In this document: one piece after another, positions 9,536 to 18,340 of the stretch
Numbering within the stretch: position 1 is the stretch's first letter
How the letters are laid out: the number at the start of each line of letters is the position of its first letter
NCBI RefSeq assembly: GCF_003336425.1
Contig: NZ_QEIO01000004.1
Span: forward strand, 1-64,000
Length of the DNA stretch: 64,000 nucleotides
Source: Marinitenerispora sediminis
Lineage (GTDB): Bacteria; Actinomycetota; Actinomycetes; Streptosporangiales; Streptosporangiaceae
Direction: 5' to 3'
Position numbers and translations under genes: made by a program
The notes under the pieces: model-generated
What the model was told of the DNA's origin: nothing
Seen by the model: only the letters and a program-made list of their open reading frames with translations
The model's database searches: none

Positions 9536-10276
9536 TCAGGTGAAGTGGAAGCCGCCGTTGACGACGATCCGCTGGCCGGACACGAAGCCGGCTTCCTCGG
9601 AGGCGAGGTAGGCGACGGCGCCCGCCACGTCGTCGGGAGTGCCCCAGCGGCGGACGGCCTGCCGTCCCAGCCAGTGCTCCGCCACCTCCGCGGGGATGGT
9701 GCCGTGCCGCTCGACCGGGATCCATCCCGGGGCGACCAGGTTGACCGTGATGCCGTCCCCGCCGAGTTCCAGCGCCCATCCGCGGGTCAGACCGAGCAGG
9801 GCGCCCTTGGCGGCCATGTACGCCGACCAGCCCGGATCCGCCCGGTCGAACAGGTCGCTGCCGATGTGGACGACCCGGCCCCATCCCGCGGCGCGCATGT
9901 CCGCGACGGCCGCGTGCAGCAGGGCGAGGGGGCTCTTGGTGAAGAACTCGAAGTGGCGGAGCATGTACGTCCACGACAGCTCCTCGACGGGCACCTCGCC
10001 CTGCGGGCCGGAGGCGTTGGCGACCGTCACCAGGACCGGCCCGAAGCGCTCGCGGGCGGCCTGGACCATCGCGGCCACCTGCTCCGGGTCGGTGGCATCG
10101 GCGCTGATCGCCACCGCCCGACCCCCGGCGCGCGCGATGCCGCCGGCGGTCTCCTCGGCCGCCACCGGGTCCAGGTCGTTGACGACCACCGGCCGCCCTT
10201 CGGCAGCCAGCCGGCGGGCGATCGCCGCGCCCAGTCCGCGCCCGGCGCCGGTGATCACCGCGGTTCCCGTCTTCAT
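9536..10276 (-). CDS. SDR-family oxidoreductase (FabG-like)
   Basis: 246 residues, classical short-chain dehydrogenase length. The cofactor motif TGAGRGLGAAIA starts at residue 10. NDLD near 37 suggests NAD(H) preference. The catalytic Ser is in HIGSDLFD and the catalytic Y-x3-K is in SAYMAAKGAL. An NADP-binding arginine pattern is not obvious. It lies 50 bp downstream of the MFS exporter and is probably in its operon, under the divergent LacI-type repressor. The substrate is unknown; sugar alcohol or keto-ester reduction are both possible. Confidence 0.88.
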   Translation of the reverse strand: MKTGTAVITGAGRGLGAAIARRLAAEGRPVVVNDLDPVAAEETAGGIARAGGRAVAISADATDPEQVAAMVQAARERFGPVLVTVANASGPQGEVPVEELSWTYMLRHFEFFTKSPLALLHAAVADMRAAGWGRVVHIGSDLFDRADPGWSAYMAAKGALLGLTRGWALELGGDGITVNLVAPGWIPVERHGTIPAEVAEHWLGRQAVRRWGTPDDVAGAVAYLASEEAGFVSGQRIVVNGGFHFT

Positions 10277-10325
10277 CTCTGCTCTCCTTGGTATCGGGCC
10301 GACCCGCGTCCGGGGCGGCGGGGGT

Positions 10326-11513
10326 TCACAGCAGGTTCCTGCGCCGCAGCGCCGGCAGTACCGGCACGAGGGCGACCAGCACCGCGGTCAGCGCCGCGAC
10401 CCCCAGGAACGCCTGCCGCACGCCGGAGGCGTCGGCGAGGAGGCCGAAGTAGGCCGGGCTGACGAGGAATCCCAGGTAGGCGACCGAGGTGATGGCGGAG
10501 GTGGCTCGTCCCCGGGACCGGTCCGCAACGGAGCGGAGCCCGTAGGACACCAGGGTCGGGAAGATGACGGCGGTTCCCACGGCGGCCGCCGCGATCCCGA
10601 GCAGCGCCGTCCACAGGGAGGACGCGACCATGACGACCACCCCTCCGGCGGTCGCCGACACGGCCCCCAGGACCACCGCCGCCACCGGTCGCGCCTGCGC
10701 GGGCCCGGCGGCGAGGAAGCGGGTCAGCGCCGCCAGGGCCGCGAACGCGGCCGGCGCCAGCGCGGCCAGCGCGGGCGGGGCGAGGTACTCGTCGGTGAAC
10801 AGCACCGCGCCCCACGACTGGTAGGCGTTCTCGGAGGCGAAGGCCAGGGCCCCGATGACGCCCACGGCCAGCAGCGGGACCGTCCGGACCGCCAGCGGGC
10901 CGCGGCCGGTGCGGCCGGCGCCGTGCGGTGCCGGGGACGGCGCCGGGCGGGCGCCCGCCCAGGCGTAGACCGTCCGCGCCAGCACCACCGTGATCACGGC
11001 ACCCGCGGTGAAGTTGACGAACAGGTTCCCCGTGACGCTGCCGAGGCCGCCCGCTCCCAGGCTGACCACCGCGACGGTGAGGGAGAACGCTCCGTGCGAC
11101 CGCGAGACCACGGGGCGCCCGGTGCGTCTCTCCACGGTCGCGGCGAGAGCGTTGATCGCGACGTCCGTCGCCCCCGAGGACGCCCCCACGAGGAAGATGG
11201 CGGCGCACAGGGCGGCGAAGTTCGCCGCCGCGCCGGCCACGAGCACACCGGAGAGCCCCAGGGCCGCGAGCAGCACACCCGCGACTCTGAGGCCGAGCGC
11301 GTCGATGAGCCGCCCGGTGGCGAGCATCGCGGGCAGCGCGCCCGCGCCGACGAACAGCAGGGCGATACCGAACTCGCCGTCGGTCACGCCGGCCCGCTCC
11401 CGTAGCAGCGGCAGCGTGGCGCCCCAGATGCCCCAGAAGGTGCCGAGGCCCGCGAATGCCAGATACGGCGCCGCGCTCCGCGGAGGGGCGGAGAGCGTCT
11501 GTGAGACCGTCAT
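10326..11513 (-). CDS. MFS transporter
   Basis: About 395 residues with around 12 hydrophobic segments, consistent with a single-polypeptide major facilitator in the cytoplasmic membrane. The first helix region is FAGLGTFWGIWGATLPLL, a pattern found in inner-membrane sugar or drug MFS proteins. The ATG at 11513 was chosen because a palindrome (11514-11529) lies directly upstream, where a ribosome-binding site would otherwise be. TATCGT plus 6 bp precedes the ATG, so the mRNA is probably leaderless. A GTG at 11528 would place the palindrome inside the gene. The first gene of an operon with the SDR, it is likely repressed by the divergent LacI protein. Confidence 0.85.
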   Translation of the reverse strand: MTVSQTLSAPPRSAAPYLAFAGLGTFWGIWGATLPLLRERAGVTDGEFGIALLFVGAGALPAMLATGRLIDALGLRVAGVLLAALGLSGVLVAGAAANFAALCAAIFLVGASSGATDVAINALAATVERRTGRPVVSRSHGAFSLTVAVVSLGAGGLGSVTGNLFVNFTAGAVITVVLARTVYAWAGARPAPSPAPHGAGRTGRGPLAVRTVPLLAVGVIGALAFASENAYQSWGAVLFTDEYLAPPALAALAPAAFAALAALTRFLAAGPAQARPVAAVVLGAVSATAGGVVVMVASSLWTALLGIAAAAVGTAVIFPTLVSYGLRSVADRSRGRATSAITSVAYLGFLVSPAYFGLLADASGVRQAFLGVAALTAVLVALVPVLPALRRRNLL

Positions 11514-11529
11514 TGTGTAACGATACACA
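11514..11529. promoter_or_regulatory. palindromic operator between MFS and LacI genes
   Basis: TGTGTA-ACGA-TACACA is a perfect 6-bp inverted repeat abutting the MFS start codon and overlapping its presumed -10. On the other strand TAGGCT (11532-11537) stands 6 bp before the lacI-type GTG, giving a leaderless start there too. The site is well placed for joint control by the LacI-type protein. It is less GC-rich than the surroundings. Confidence 0.7.
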
Positions 11530-11543
11530 GATAGGCTCGGTCT

Positions 11544-12602
11544 GTGGTAGGCAATCGCAGACGCGTGACGCTGAAGGAAGTGGCGACCCGTGCCGGGGTG
11601 TCACCGATGACCGCGTCCTACACCTTCAGCAAGCCGGGCCGGGTCGCACCCGCCACCCGGGAGCTCGTGCGGGAGGCGGCGGCGGAACTGGGGTACCGGC
11701 CCGACGCCGTCGGCCGGGCGCTGAGGTCCGGCCGCACGCAGCAGCTCGGGGTCGTCTTCGGCGAGCACCTCTCCTACGCCTTCGACGACCCCCAGGCGGC
11801 GCAGTTCCTGGCCGGTGTCGCCGAGGTGTGCGTGGCGGAGGTCTTCGGGGTCACACTCATCCCCACGCGGGGTGACACCTCCGACGTGGACCGCGTCCTG
11901 TCCGCCGCGGTTGACGGATACGTGCTGTGGACCACCGCCGAGGACGACCCGGTACTGGACGCGGTCGGCGGCGACCCGCGCCCGGCGGCCATCCAGGGCG
12001 GTCCGCGGCGCGACGGCATCGCCTGCGTCACCCAGGACGACTACCAGGCCGCCTTCGCCGTCGCCAGCCAGGCGCTGGGGGAGGACCGCGCGCCGGTCGT
12101 GCTCTCCTTCCCGGCCGACCGGTCCCGCCGCAGCGCCGTCGCCACCGGAGCGGACCTCCCCGCAGACGTGCTCTTCCCCGTGACCGCCGCCCGGCTGCGC
12201 GGGTACCGCGACGCGATCGAGGCCAGCGGCAGGACCTGGGCCGAGACGCCCGTGGCCGTCGCGCCCAGGAACACCAGGGGCGAGGGCGCCGCGGCGGCCC
12301 GCCGCCTTGCCCCCGGGCTGCCGGCCAATACCCTGGTCATCGCCATGAGCGACGAACTCGCCCTCGGCGCCTACGAAGCCCTCCACGCGACCCACCCGGA
12401 CACCGCCTACACCGGTTGGGACGGATCCCGGCCCGCGCTGGAACTCGGGATGTGGTCGGTGACCAACCCGCTCCGCGAACAGGGACGGCGCTGCGCACGG
12501 ATCGTGGTCGGCGGAGACGGCGGCGGGGACGCGGACGCAACCGCCGGCCGCTTCGTCCCGTGGAGCGTGCGGCGGGGCCCGCTGCCGCGCGAGCACCGCT
12601 GA
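11544..12602 (+). CDS. LacI-family transcriptional regulator
   Basis: 352 residues. The N-terminal HTH, VTLKEVATRAGVSPMTASYTFSKPGRV, is the LacI signature with the hinge helix near 50-60 (PDAVGRALRSGRT). A periplasmic-binding-protein-like effector domain follows. The DNA-recognition segment reads SPMTASYTF, a slightly unusual variant (normally VSxxTVSRVLN). The GTG start is 6 bp after a TAGGCT -10 box, so it is probably leaderless. It is divergent from the MFS-SDR operon over a palindrome, so it is the likely repressor of both and of itself. The effector, probably a sugar, is unknown. Confidence 0.9.
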   Translation: MVGNRRRVTLKEVATRAGVSPMTASYTFSKPGRVAPATRELVREAAAELGYRPDAVGRALRSGRTQQLGVVFGEHLSYAFDDPQAAQFLAGVAEVCVAEVFGVTLIPTRGDTSDVDRVLSAAVDGYVLWTTAEDDPVLDAVGGDPRPAAIQGGPRRDGIACVTQDDYQAAFAVASQALGEDRAPVVLSFPADRSRRSAVATGADLPADVLFPVTAARLRGYRDAIEASGRTWAETPVAVAPRNTRGEGAAAARRLAPGLPANTLVIAMSDELALGAYEALHATHPDTAYTGWDGSRPALELGMWSVTNPLREQGRRCARIVVGGDGGGDADATAGRFVPWSVRRGPLPREHR

Positions 12603-13060
12603 GGGCCGTCCGCGCCGGCTCGGCGTGCTGGGGGCGGCTTCGGGCCGCGGTCCCGCGCCGGTCCGGCCCGGGCTCCCTCGCCCGCCGCCCCGGCGGCCCG
12701 CCCCGGCGCCGCGAACCCGACGCCTGCCGACCTTCGTTCACGCGGCTACCCGCGTGAACGGGGGATCGGCGGCGGCTGGACTTGGCTCCTGGCCCCGGAG
12801 CGGAGCCGGCGGGCATGTCCTGCCACGCCCGAAGGGCGCGGGCGGGCCTCCGGCGGTCCCGCCGGCGGGCCGCCACGTCAGCGCGTCCCGAAGCTCTCCC
12901 GGCGGTCCGGGAACGCTCTCGGCGGGACCGGGCGGCGTCCCCTCCGGCCCCCGTTGCCTCCGGGACCCCGGGCGCGGAGCCGGCCGGGCCCCACCCGGGC
13001 GTTTCGAGCCGTTGCCGGCGCAGCCCCACCAGAACCGCTCCGAGGCCGGAAGTTCCGACG
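12603..13060. terminator. convergent intergenic region with bidirectional terminator
   Basis: Between the lacI-type and helR stop codons. It holds a perfect 11-bp stem, CGTTCACGCGG (12735-12745)/CCGCGTGAACG (12750-12760), with loop CTAC, well placed to stop both genes. Nothing gene-like is seen in the rest. Confidence 0.65.
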
Positions 13061-15211
13061 TCAGGAACTCGTGAGGACGACGAGCTGGCGGGTCGCCCGG
13101 GTCATCGCGACATAGCGGTCGACCGCCCCTTCGATCCCCTCGCCGAACGCCTCCGGGTCGACGAGGACGACCAGGTCGAACTCCAGCCCCTTCGCCAGCT
13201 CCGGGGTCAGCGACCGGACGCGCGGCGTCGCCCGGAACGCGGGATCGCCGACAACGCAGGCGGTCCCCTCCGCGTTCTCGGTGAGCCAGGTGTCGAGGAC
13301 CGCGCCCAGGTCCGCGGCGGATCCGTGCACGACGGGCACACCGGCGCTGCGGATGGAGGTCGGCACGTTGGCGTCCGGGAGCGCCGCCCGGATGACCGGC
13401 TCGGCCTGTGCCATGACCTCCTCCGGCGTCCGGTAGTTGATGCTCAGGGAGGCCATGCTGATCCGGTCGAAGCCGGCCCGTTCGAGCCGCTCCCGCCACG
13501 ACTCCGTGAACCCGTGCCTGGCCTGGGCGCGGTCGCCGACGATGGTGAAGCTCCGGGACGGGCACCGCAGCAGCAGCATCTGCCACTCCGCGTCGGTCAG
13601 CTCCTGGGCCTCGTCCACGACGATGTGCGCGAACGGGCCGGCGAGCAGGTCCGGATCGGGGCCGGGCAGCGCGGCCTCGTCGACCAGGCTGTCCTGCAGG
13701 TCGCGGCCGCGCAGCATCGTCACCGCGCCCTCGCCGTCGTCGTCGGCTTCCAGCAGGTCGTCGATGACGGTGGCCATGCGCTCGCGTTCGGCGGCGACGG
13801 AGGCCTCATACCGGCGCCTGCGCCGCGACGCCCGCGGGTCGCCGAGCCGCTGCCGTGCCGCGTCCAGCAGCGGCAGGTCCGACACCGTCCACGCCTGGGC
13901 GTCCTCGCGCCGCAGCTTGCGGATCTCGTCGATGCTGAGCCACGGAGCGCACTTGCGCAGGTAGGCCGGTACCGACCACAGGTCCCCGACGAGGTCGGTC
14001 GGTTCGAGCATCGGCCACGCGCGGTTGAGGGTCCTGGTCAGCTCCGCGTTCCGGCGCAGCGACATCCGGAGCACGTCGGGTGAGATGTCGTCATCGTCGT
14101 GCTTGTCGGCCAGGATCGCGACCAGCTCCGCCAGGATCTGCTCCCGCGCTTCGTTGTGCGGCGTCCCCGGTTCGACGGCGTCGAAGGCCTCGGCCCAGTC
14201 GTCGGCGCTCAGCCAGATGTCGGACCAGTCCGTCATAACCGTCATCCCCTGCGTGGGCGGCTGCTCGTAGAACCGGACGGCCGGTTCGATCGCCTTCACC
14301 AGGTCCGCGGACGACTTCAGCCGGGCCACCTCCGGGTCGGCCTCGACCGCCGCCGCGGCCCCTTCGGGGACGAGGTCCCGCAGCGTGCAGGTCTGCACAC
14401 CCTCCTCTCCGAGGCTGGGCAGGACGTCGGCGACGTAGGCCAGGTAGGGCTGGTGCGGGCCGACGAACAGCACGCCGCCCCGACGGTGGCCGAGGCGGGG
14501 GTCGGAGTAGAGGAGGTGGGCGGTGCGGTGCAGGGCGACGACGGTCTTGCCCGTACCGGGACCGCCGTCGACGACGAGGGCGCCGCGGGACCCCGCGCGG
14601 ATGATGGCGTCCTGGTCGGCCTGGATGGTGCCGAGCACGTCGCGCATCCGGGCCGACCGGTTGGCGCCCAGGCTGGCGATGAACGCGGACTGGTCGTCGA
14701 GTGCGGCGTGGCCTTCGAAGCCGTCCGCGGTGAACACCTCGTCCCAGTAGTCGCTGATCCGGCCGCGGGTCCAGCGGTACCTGCGGCGGCTCGCCAGCCC
14801 CATCGGGTCGGCGTGCGTCGCCGCGAAGAACGGCTCGGCCGCGGGGGAGCGCCAGTCGAGGAGCAGGCGGCGCCCCTCGCTGTCGGTGAGGCCGAGCCGT
14901 CCGATGTACACGGGCTCGGGGTCGTCCGCCCTGACGATACGCCCCAGGCACAGGTCCAGACCGAAGCGGCGCAGGGCGCGCAGCCGAGCGGCCAGCCGGT
15001 GGATCTCCAGGTCGCGGTCCAGCGCCTCCCGGCCCTTGCCGCCGGGCGTCCTGCGCCTGGCGTCGAGGCGGTCGGACAGGTCGGCGATCGCCTGCTCGAG
15101 GCTCTCCGAGATGGCCGCGAAGTGCCGCTCGTCGTCGGCGATCAGCGCGGGGTCGGCCTTGGCGGAGAGGGTGTCGGGAAGGCCGAACGCGCTGGTGGCC
15201 TGCGGGTTCAC
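13061..15211 (-). CDS. helR: HelD/HelR-type RNA polymerase recycling ATPase
   Basis: 716 residues from the GTG at 15211, which has GGGAG 6-8 bp upstream. A coiled-coil N-terminal arm (about 20-90) is followed by a UvrD/Rep-like helicase core. Walker A is GGPGTGKT (about 216-223), Walker B HIVVDEAQE, then SINYRTPEEV and a C-terminal VAMTRATRQLVVL motif. Proteins of this family (HelR in Streptomyces) pull stalled or rifamycin-bound RNA polymerase off DNA and confer rifamycin tolerance. The rifamycin-associated element at 15266-15285 in its promoter supports the HelR subtype. The longer frame from 15280 would run through that element and is not favoured. Confidence 0.9.
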   Translation of the reverse strand: MNPQATSAFGLPDTLSAKADPALIADDERHFAAISESLEQAIADLSDRLDARRRTPGGKGREALDRDLEIHRLAARLRALRRFGLDLCLGRIVRADDPEPVYIGRLGLTDSEGRRLLLDWRSPAAEPFFAATHADPMGLASRRRYRWTRGRISDYWDEVFTADGFEGHAALDDQSAFIASLGANRSARMRDVLGTIQADQDAIIRAGSRGALVVDGGPGTGKTVVALHRTAHLLYSDPRLGHRRGGVLFVGPHQPYLAYVADVLPSLGEEGVQTCTLRDLVPEGAAAAVEADPEVARLKSSADLVKAIEPAVRFYEQPPTQGMTVMTDWSDIWLSADDWAEAFDAVEPGTPHNEAREQILAELVAILADKHDDDDISPDVLRMSLRRNAELTRTLNRAWPMLEPTDLVGDLWSVPAYLRKCAPWLSIDEIRKLRREDAQAWTVSDLPLLDAARQRLGDPRASRRRRRYEASVAAERERMATVIDDLLEADDDGEGAVTMLRGRDLQDSLVDEAALPGPDPDLLAGPFAHIVVDEAQELTDAEWQMLLLRCPSRSFTIVGDRAQARHGFTESWRERLERAGFDRISMASLSINYRTPEEVMAQAEPVIRAALPDANVPTSIRSAGVPVVHGSAADLGAVLDTWLTENAEGTACVVGDPAFRATPRVRSLTPELAKGLEFDLVVLVDPEAFGEGIEGAVDRYVAMTRATRQLVVLTSS

Positions 15212-15265
15212 GTCGTCTCCCGTGCGGTGGGTGGTGGTCACGGTCGACGATTGTGCGGCATGACC

Positions 15266-15285
15266 GGGGTCTTGCCGCAAGCCCC
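15266..15285 (-). promoter_or_regulatory. rifamycin-associated element (RAE) upstream of helR
   Basis: On the coding strand: GGGGCTTGCGGCAAGACCCC. This is the dyad known upstream of rifamycin-inactivating genes and helR, with one mismatch to the symmetric form. It contains a TTGCGG -35-like hexamer. A CACAAT -10 candidate lies further towards helR. Confidence 0.85.
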
Positions 15286-15617
15286 CGGGTGCGCTATAAG
15301 TTCAAAGTGGAGGGAAGTCTCCGGAATCCTCGCCCTCCGTGCCCCCTTGAGCGCCTACAGTGGACAGCACCGTCGACGGCGCGATCGGAGGTCCGCCCCG
15401 CTCCAGGTCGGCGGCCCTGCGCACGGCGCGGGCCGCGGCGTCAGATCGCGCGAGTCGACCGGGGCGACGCACCCCGCTCCACTCGGCGGCAGCCACCCAG
15501 CACCCCACACGCAGGTGTCGCCGACGGCGCCCGTACCGGCGCGGCGCTGCACCCGGGGCGTGCGGCGGGCGGTGCCGGGGCGGGGCACGGCCTGCCGGCC
15601 GGCGCCTGCCGGCTCCG
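15286..15617. other. intergenic region between helR promoter and arsC remnant
   Basis: No credible gene. The open frames are GC-rich background. It may hold the rest of the helR promoter. Confidence 0.5.
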
Positions 15618-15829
15618 CTACGGCAGGACGGACCGGACCGACTCCGGGGACCGGCCCACCACGGCGGTGCCGTCGTCCGCGGTGATGATCGGCCGCTGGA
15701 TCAGCACCGGGTGGGCGGCCAGGGCCTCGATCCACCGGCCGCGCTCCGCCTCCCCGCGCGCCCATGCGTCCATGCCCAGCTCCGCCGCCACGGGCTCACC
15801 GGTGCGGGCGATGTCCCACGGCTCCACCC
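15618..15829 (-). pseudogene. arsenate reductase (ArsC/glutaredoxin type) C-terminal remnant
   Basis: About 69 codons that read like the last third of an ArsC-family protein: VEPWDIARTGEPVAAELGM, then HPVLIQRPIITADD and AVVGRSPESV, ending in a proper TAG. The N-terminal part with the catalytic cysteine is absent. Instead, at about 15828-15831, the frame runs straight into the folE remnant in another reading frame. The two halves were joined by a deletion. No intact arsC is seen in the window. Confidence 0.75.
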
Positions 15830-16102
15830 GTGGGCGGTTCCGACGAAGGGCAGGAGGTGGTGCTCGCACACCGACCGGAGCGGGATGCCGCGGGCGAGGA
15901 CGAGTTCGTCGTAGCCCTCGTCGTTGGGGAAGGTCGTCAGGTCGAAGGGGCGGGGGCTGAACAGCTCGGCGTAGGCGCGGGCCATTCTGCCGGGCGTGCC
16001 CCGCAGGCTCTCGGAGTCGGTACTGATGCCCAGGGCCTGCAGGAACTGCCCGGCGGCGAGCTCGGCGGCAGCCAGGTCCACTTCCCCGGCCGGCCGGGCC
16101 AC
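15830..16102 (-). pseudogene. folE: GTP cyclohydrolase I (FolE) N-terminal remnant
   Basis: From a GTG at 16102 the frame reads as FolE: an N-terminal helix, RGTPGRMARAYAELF, then the zinc/active-site motif CEHHLLPFVGTAH. Homology ends at that histidine, and the following bases belong to the arsC remnant in a different frame. The second half of FolE, including its other zinc ligands, is missing, so it cannot be active. A second folE elsewhere would be needed for folate synthesis. The shortness suggests a paralog rather than the housekeeping gene. Confidence 0.8.
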
Positions 16103-16358
16103 GCGGACGGGGCCGGCCCCGAGGCGCCGGGGATCCGCGCGGGACGCGGGCCGGACCGGTCCGCACTACCCCGGGCGGAGCGGCCCCGAGCATCCCGGCC
16201 GAGTGCCCCCGGGCCGTCGGCGGCGGCCGGGGCCCGGCCGCGTACCCTGCTACGAGGCGCCCGGAGGGAGCCGCCTGCCGGCGTGCATCGCGGCCGATGC
16301 GCGCCGGCGGCAGGCGAGCGGCTGCCGCTGCCCCCGCCCCCAGCCGTAGGAAGGTCAT

Positions 16359-17282
16359 GTGGAGCGAAAGCATCTCGAGTACTTTCTCGCGATCGCGAGC
16401 CACGGAAGCTTCACCAGCGCGGCGAGCTCGCTGCGGATCGCGCAGCCGTCGCTCTCCTACGCCATAGGCGTCCTGGAGCGGGAGGTGGGGTCACCGCTCT
16501 TCCGGCGCGTCGGCCGCGGGGTGGTGCTGACCCCGCTCGGTGAGGCACTGCTCGCGCCGGCCCGGCAGGTGATCCACGACTTCGCACTGGTGCGGACCGC
16601 GGCCCGGCAGGTGTCCGGTCTCGTCTCGGGCCGCCTCGACATCGTCGCGGCCACCACCCTGGCCGTCGACCCGCTCGCCTCGTTCGTCGGCGCCTTCCGG
16701 CGCCGGCACCCGGGGGTGACGTTCAACATCGTGGACGCGGAGAACGCCGCCGCGGTCGTCGACGTCGTCCGGCGGGGCCAGTGCGAGGTGGGACTCACCG
16801 AGCACGGCACCGCCGCGGCGGGGATGCACCAGCTCGACCTGCCCGAACAGGACCTCCTGGCCGTGTTCCCGCCCACCGCCGCCACGCCCGAGGACCCGCT
16901 CCGGCTGGAGAAGCTCGCGGACCTCGACTTCGTCACCACTCCCAGCGGCTCCACCACCAGGAGCGCGCTCGACAGCGCGCTGGCCCTCGCCGGGGCGTCT
17001 CCGCGGATCGCCGTCGAGACCACCCACCGCGCCGCGATCGTGCCGCTGGTGCTCGGCGGCGCCGGGGCGGCGCTGCTGCCGCGCCGGCTCGCCTGGGAGG
17101 CCGGCAGGCTCGGGGCCGTGGTCGTGGCCCTCAGCCCCCCGCTGACGCGCCGCGGGGTCCTCGTGTGGCCGCCCGACGGGCTCTCGCCGGCGGCCCAGGC
17201 CTTCGTCGACCTCGTGCGGGCCTGGCCCCCCGATGGCGGTGAACCGGAGGAGGGCCAGGACCTGGGAGCCGGACAGGGCTAG
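16359..17282 (+). CDS. LysR-family transcriptional regulator
   Basis: 307 residues. The N-terminal winged HTH (EYFLAIASHGSFTSAASSLRIAQPSLSYAI, residues about 7-36, split here as HGSFTSAASSL and AQPSLSYAI) is followed by a periplasmic-binding-like effector domain starting GRLDIVAATTLAVDPL. The GTG start has AGGAAGG about 6 bp upstream. It converges with the formylglycine-generating enzyme and their stop codons overlap by 4 bp. Divergent from the folE/arsC remnant, it may have regulated that region before the deletion. The effector and targets are unknown. Confidence 0.88.
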   Translation: MERKHLEYFLAIASHGSFTSAASSLRIAQPSLSYAIGVLEREVGSPLFRRVGRGVVLTPLGEALLAPARQVIHDFALVRTAARQVSGLVSGRLDIVAATTLAVDPLASFVGAFRRRHPGVTFNIVDAENAAAVVDVVRRGQCEVGLTEHGTAAAGMHQLDLPEQDLLAVFPPTAATPEDPLRLEKLADLDFVTTPSGSTTRSALDSALALAGASPRIAVETTHRAAIVPLVLGGAGAALLPRRLAWEAGRLGAVVVALSPPLTRRGVLVWPPDGLSPAAQAFVDLVRAWPPDGGEPEEGQDLGAGQG

Positions 17283-18340
17283 GCGTCCCGGGCGCAGCGG
17301 AAACCGGTGTTGCCCATCGACGAATCGGGGGCGATCCCCTGACGCGCGCTGACGCGGTACCGGCGGCAGTAGGAGTCGTGGCACAGGTAGGAGCCGCCCC
17401 GTGCGCTGCGGCGGATCCCCTGCTCGGGTGCGCGGGGCGGCCGCGGGTCTTCCCGCTCCGCAGCCGCTCGGGCGTCTTCCCGCTCCGCAGCCGCTCGGAC
17501 CTCCACCCGCTCCGCAGCCGCTCGGACCTCCACCCGCTCCGCAGCCGCTCGGGCTGGACCCCCTCGTCGGGGCCCGGGGGAGAAGCGGTCGCGGCACCAC
17601 TCCCACACGTTGCCGGTCATGTTGTGCAGCCCGAAGCCGTTCGGCGGGAACGCCCCGACGGGGCAGGTTCCGTACCAGCCGTCGTCGCGGGTGTTCTCCC
17701 GGGGGAAGGCCCCCTGCCAGACGTTCATCCGGTGCTGCCCGCCGGGCTCGCGCTCGTCCCCCCACGGGTAGGCGCACCCGGTGAGCCCGCCGCGTGCCGC
17801 GAACTCCCATTCGGCTTCCGTGGGCAGCCGCAGGCCCGCCCAGGCGCAGTACGCTTCGGCGTCGTTCCAGGACACGTGGACCACCGGATGGTCCGCGAGG
17901 CCGTCCAGGTCCGACCGCGGCCCCGCGGGCCGGCGCCAGCTCGCGTCCTCGACCTGGCGCCACCAGGGCGCCGCCGCCACGCCGCGGGTGGGCGGGAAGT
18001 CGTCGGGGAGCAGCCCGGCGAAGACGAACGACCATCCGAACCGCTCCGCGTCCGTCCGGTACCCCGTGGCGCCGGCGAACGCGGCGAACTCCGCGTTGGT
18101 CACCGCCGTCGGGCTGATCCGGAACGGGGCCAGCCCGACCCGCCGGACCGGTCCCTCGCCGTCCTGCGGGTAGGCGTGCTCGTCGGCGCTGCCCATGAGG
18201 AAGTCGCCGCCGGGCAGCAGGACGAGCCCGTCCGGGCTGGTCGCGCCGGCACCGGAGGCCGGCGCGGCCGGCTGGGGGCGGGCGCCCCGCCGGCCGGCCG
18301 ACGGGGCGCAGCACCCGCCGCGCGGGCGCTGCTCAGTCAT
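17279..18340 (-). CDS. formylglycine-generating enzyme (SUMF1/FGE family)
   Basis: 353 residues from the ATG at 18340, which overlaps the sulfatase stop by 8 bp. It should oxidise the sulfatase CxPxR cysteine to formylglycine using copper and oxygen. The family motifs are intact: PVVHVSWNDAEAYCAW, RLPTEAEWEFAARGG, NVWEWCRD, and the redox/copper pair C320 and C325 in GGSYLCHDSYC, ending MGNTGFRCARD. An odd insertion of four 9-residue repeats (pattern RAAAERxxx) lies between the EWC and GGSYLC motifs, where related enzymes have a short loop. The partner sulfatase directly upstream is the obvious substrate. Confidence 0.92.
   Translation of the reverse strand: MTEQRPRGGCCAPSAGRRGARPQPAAPASGAGATSPDGLVLLPGGDFLMGSADEHAYPQDGEGPVRRVGLAPFRISPTAVTNAEFAAFAGATGYRTDAERFGWSFVFAGLLPDDFPPTRGVAAAPWWRQVEDASWRRPAGPRSDLDGLADHPVVHVSWNDAEAYCAWAGLRLPTEAEWEFAARGGLTGCAYPWGDEREPGGQHRMNVWQGAFPRENTRDDGWYGTCPVGAFPPNGFGLHNMTGNVWEWCRDRFSPGPRRGGPARAAAERVEVRAAAERVEVRAAAEREDARAAAEREDPRPPRAPEQGIRRSARGGSYLCHDSYCRRYRVSARQGIAPDSSMGNTGFRCARDA
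17445..17552. repeat. 4 x 27-bp tandem repeat inside the FGE gene
   Basis: Four consecutive 27-bp units share the core CCCGCTCCGCAGCCGCTCGG at 17452, 17479, 17506 and 17533. The period is a multiple of three, so the enzyme stays in frame and gains nine residues per unit. Units 1-2 and 3-4 differ in the 7-bp linker. Confidence 0.95.

Noticed and set aside
15212-15280. Extending helR to the codon at 15280
   Set aside because: The extension would run through the rifamycin-associated element; the GTG at 15211 has a good ribosome-binding site.
17445-17552. CRISPR-like array
   Set aside because: Four units in direct succession without spacers, in frame inside an enzyme gene: a tandem repeat.
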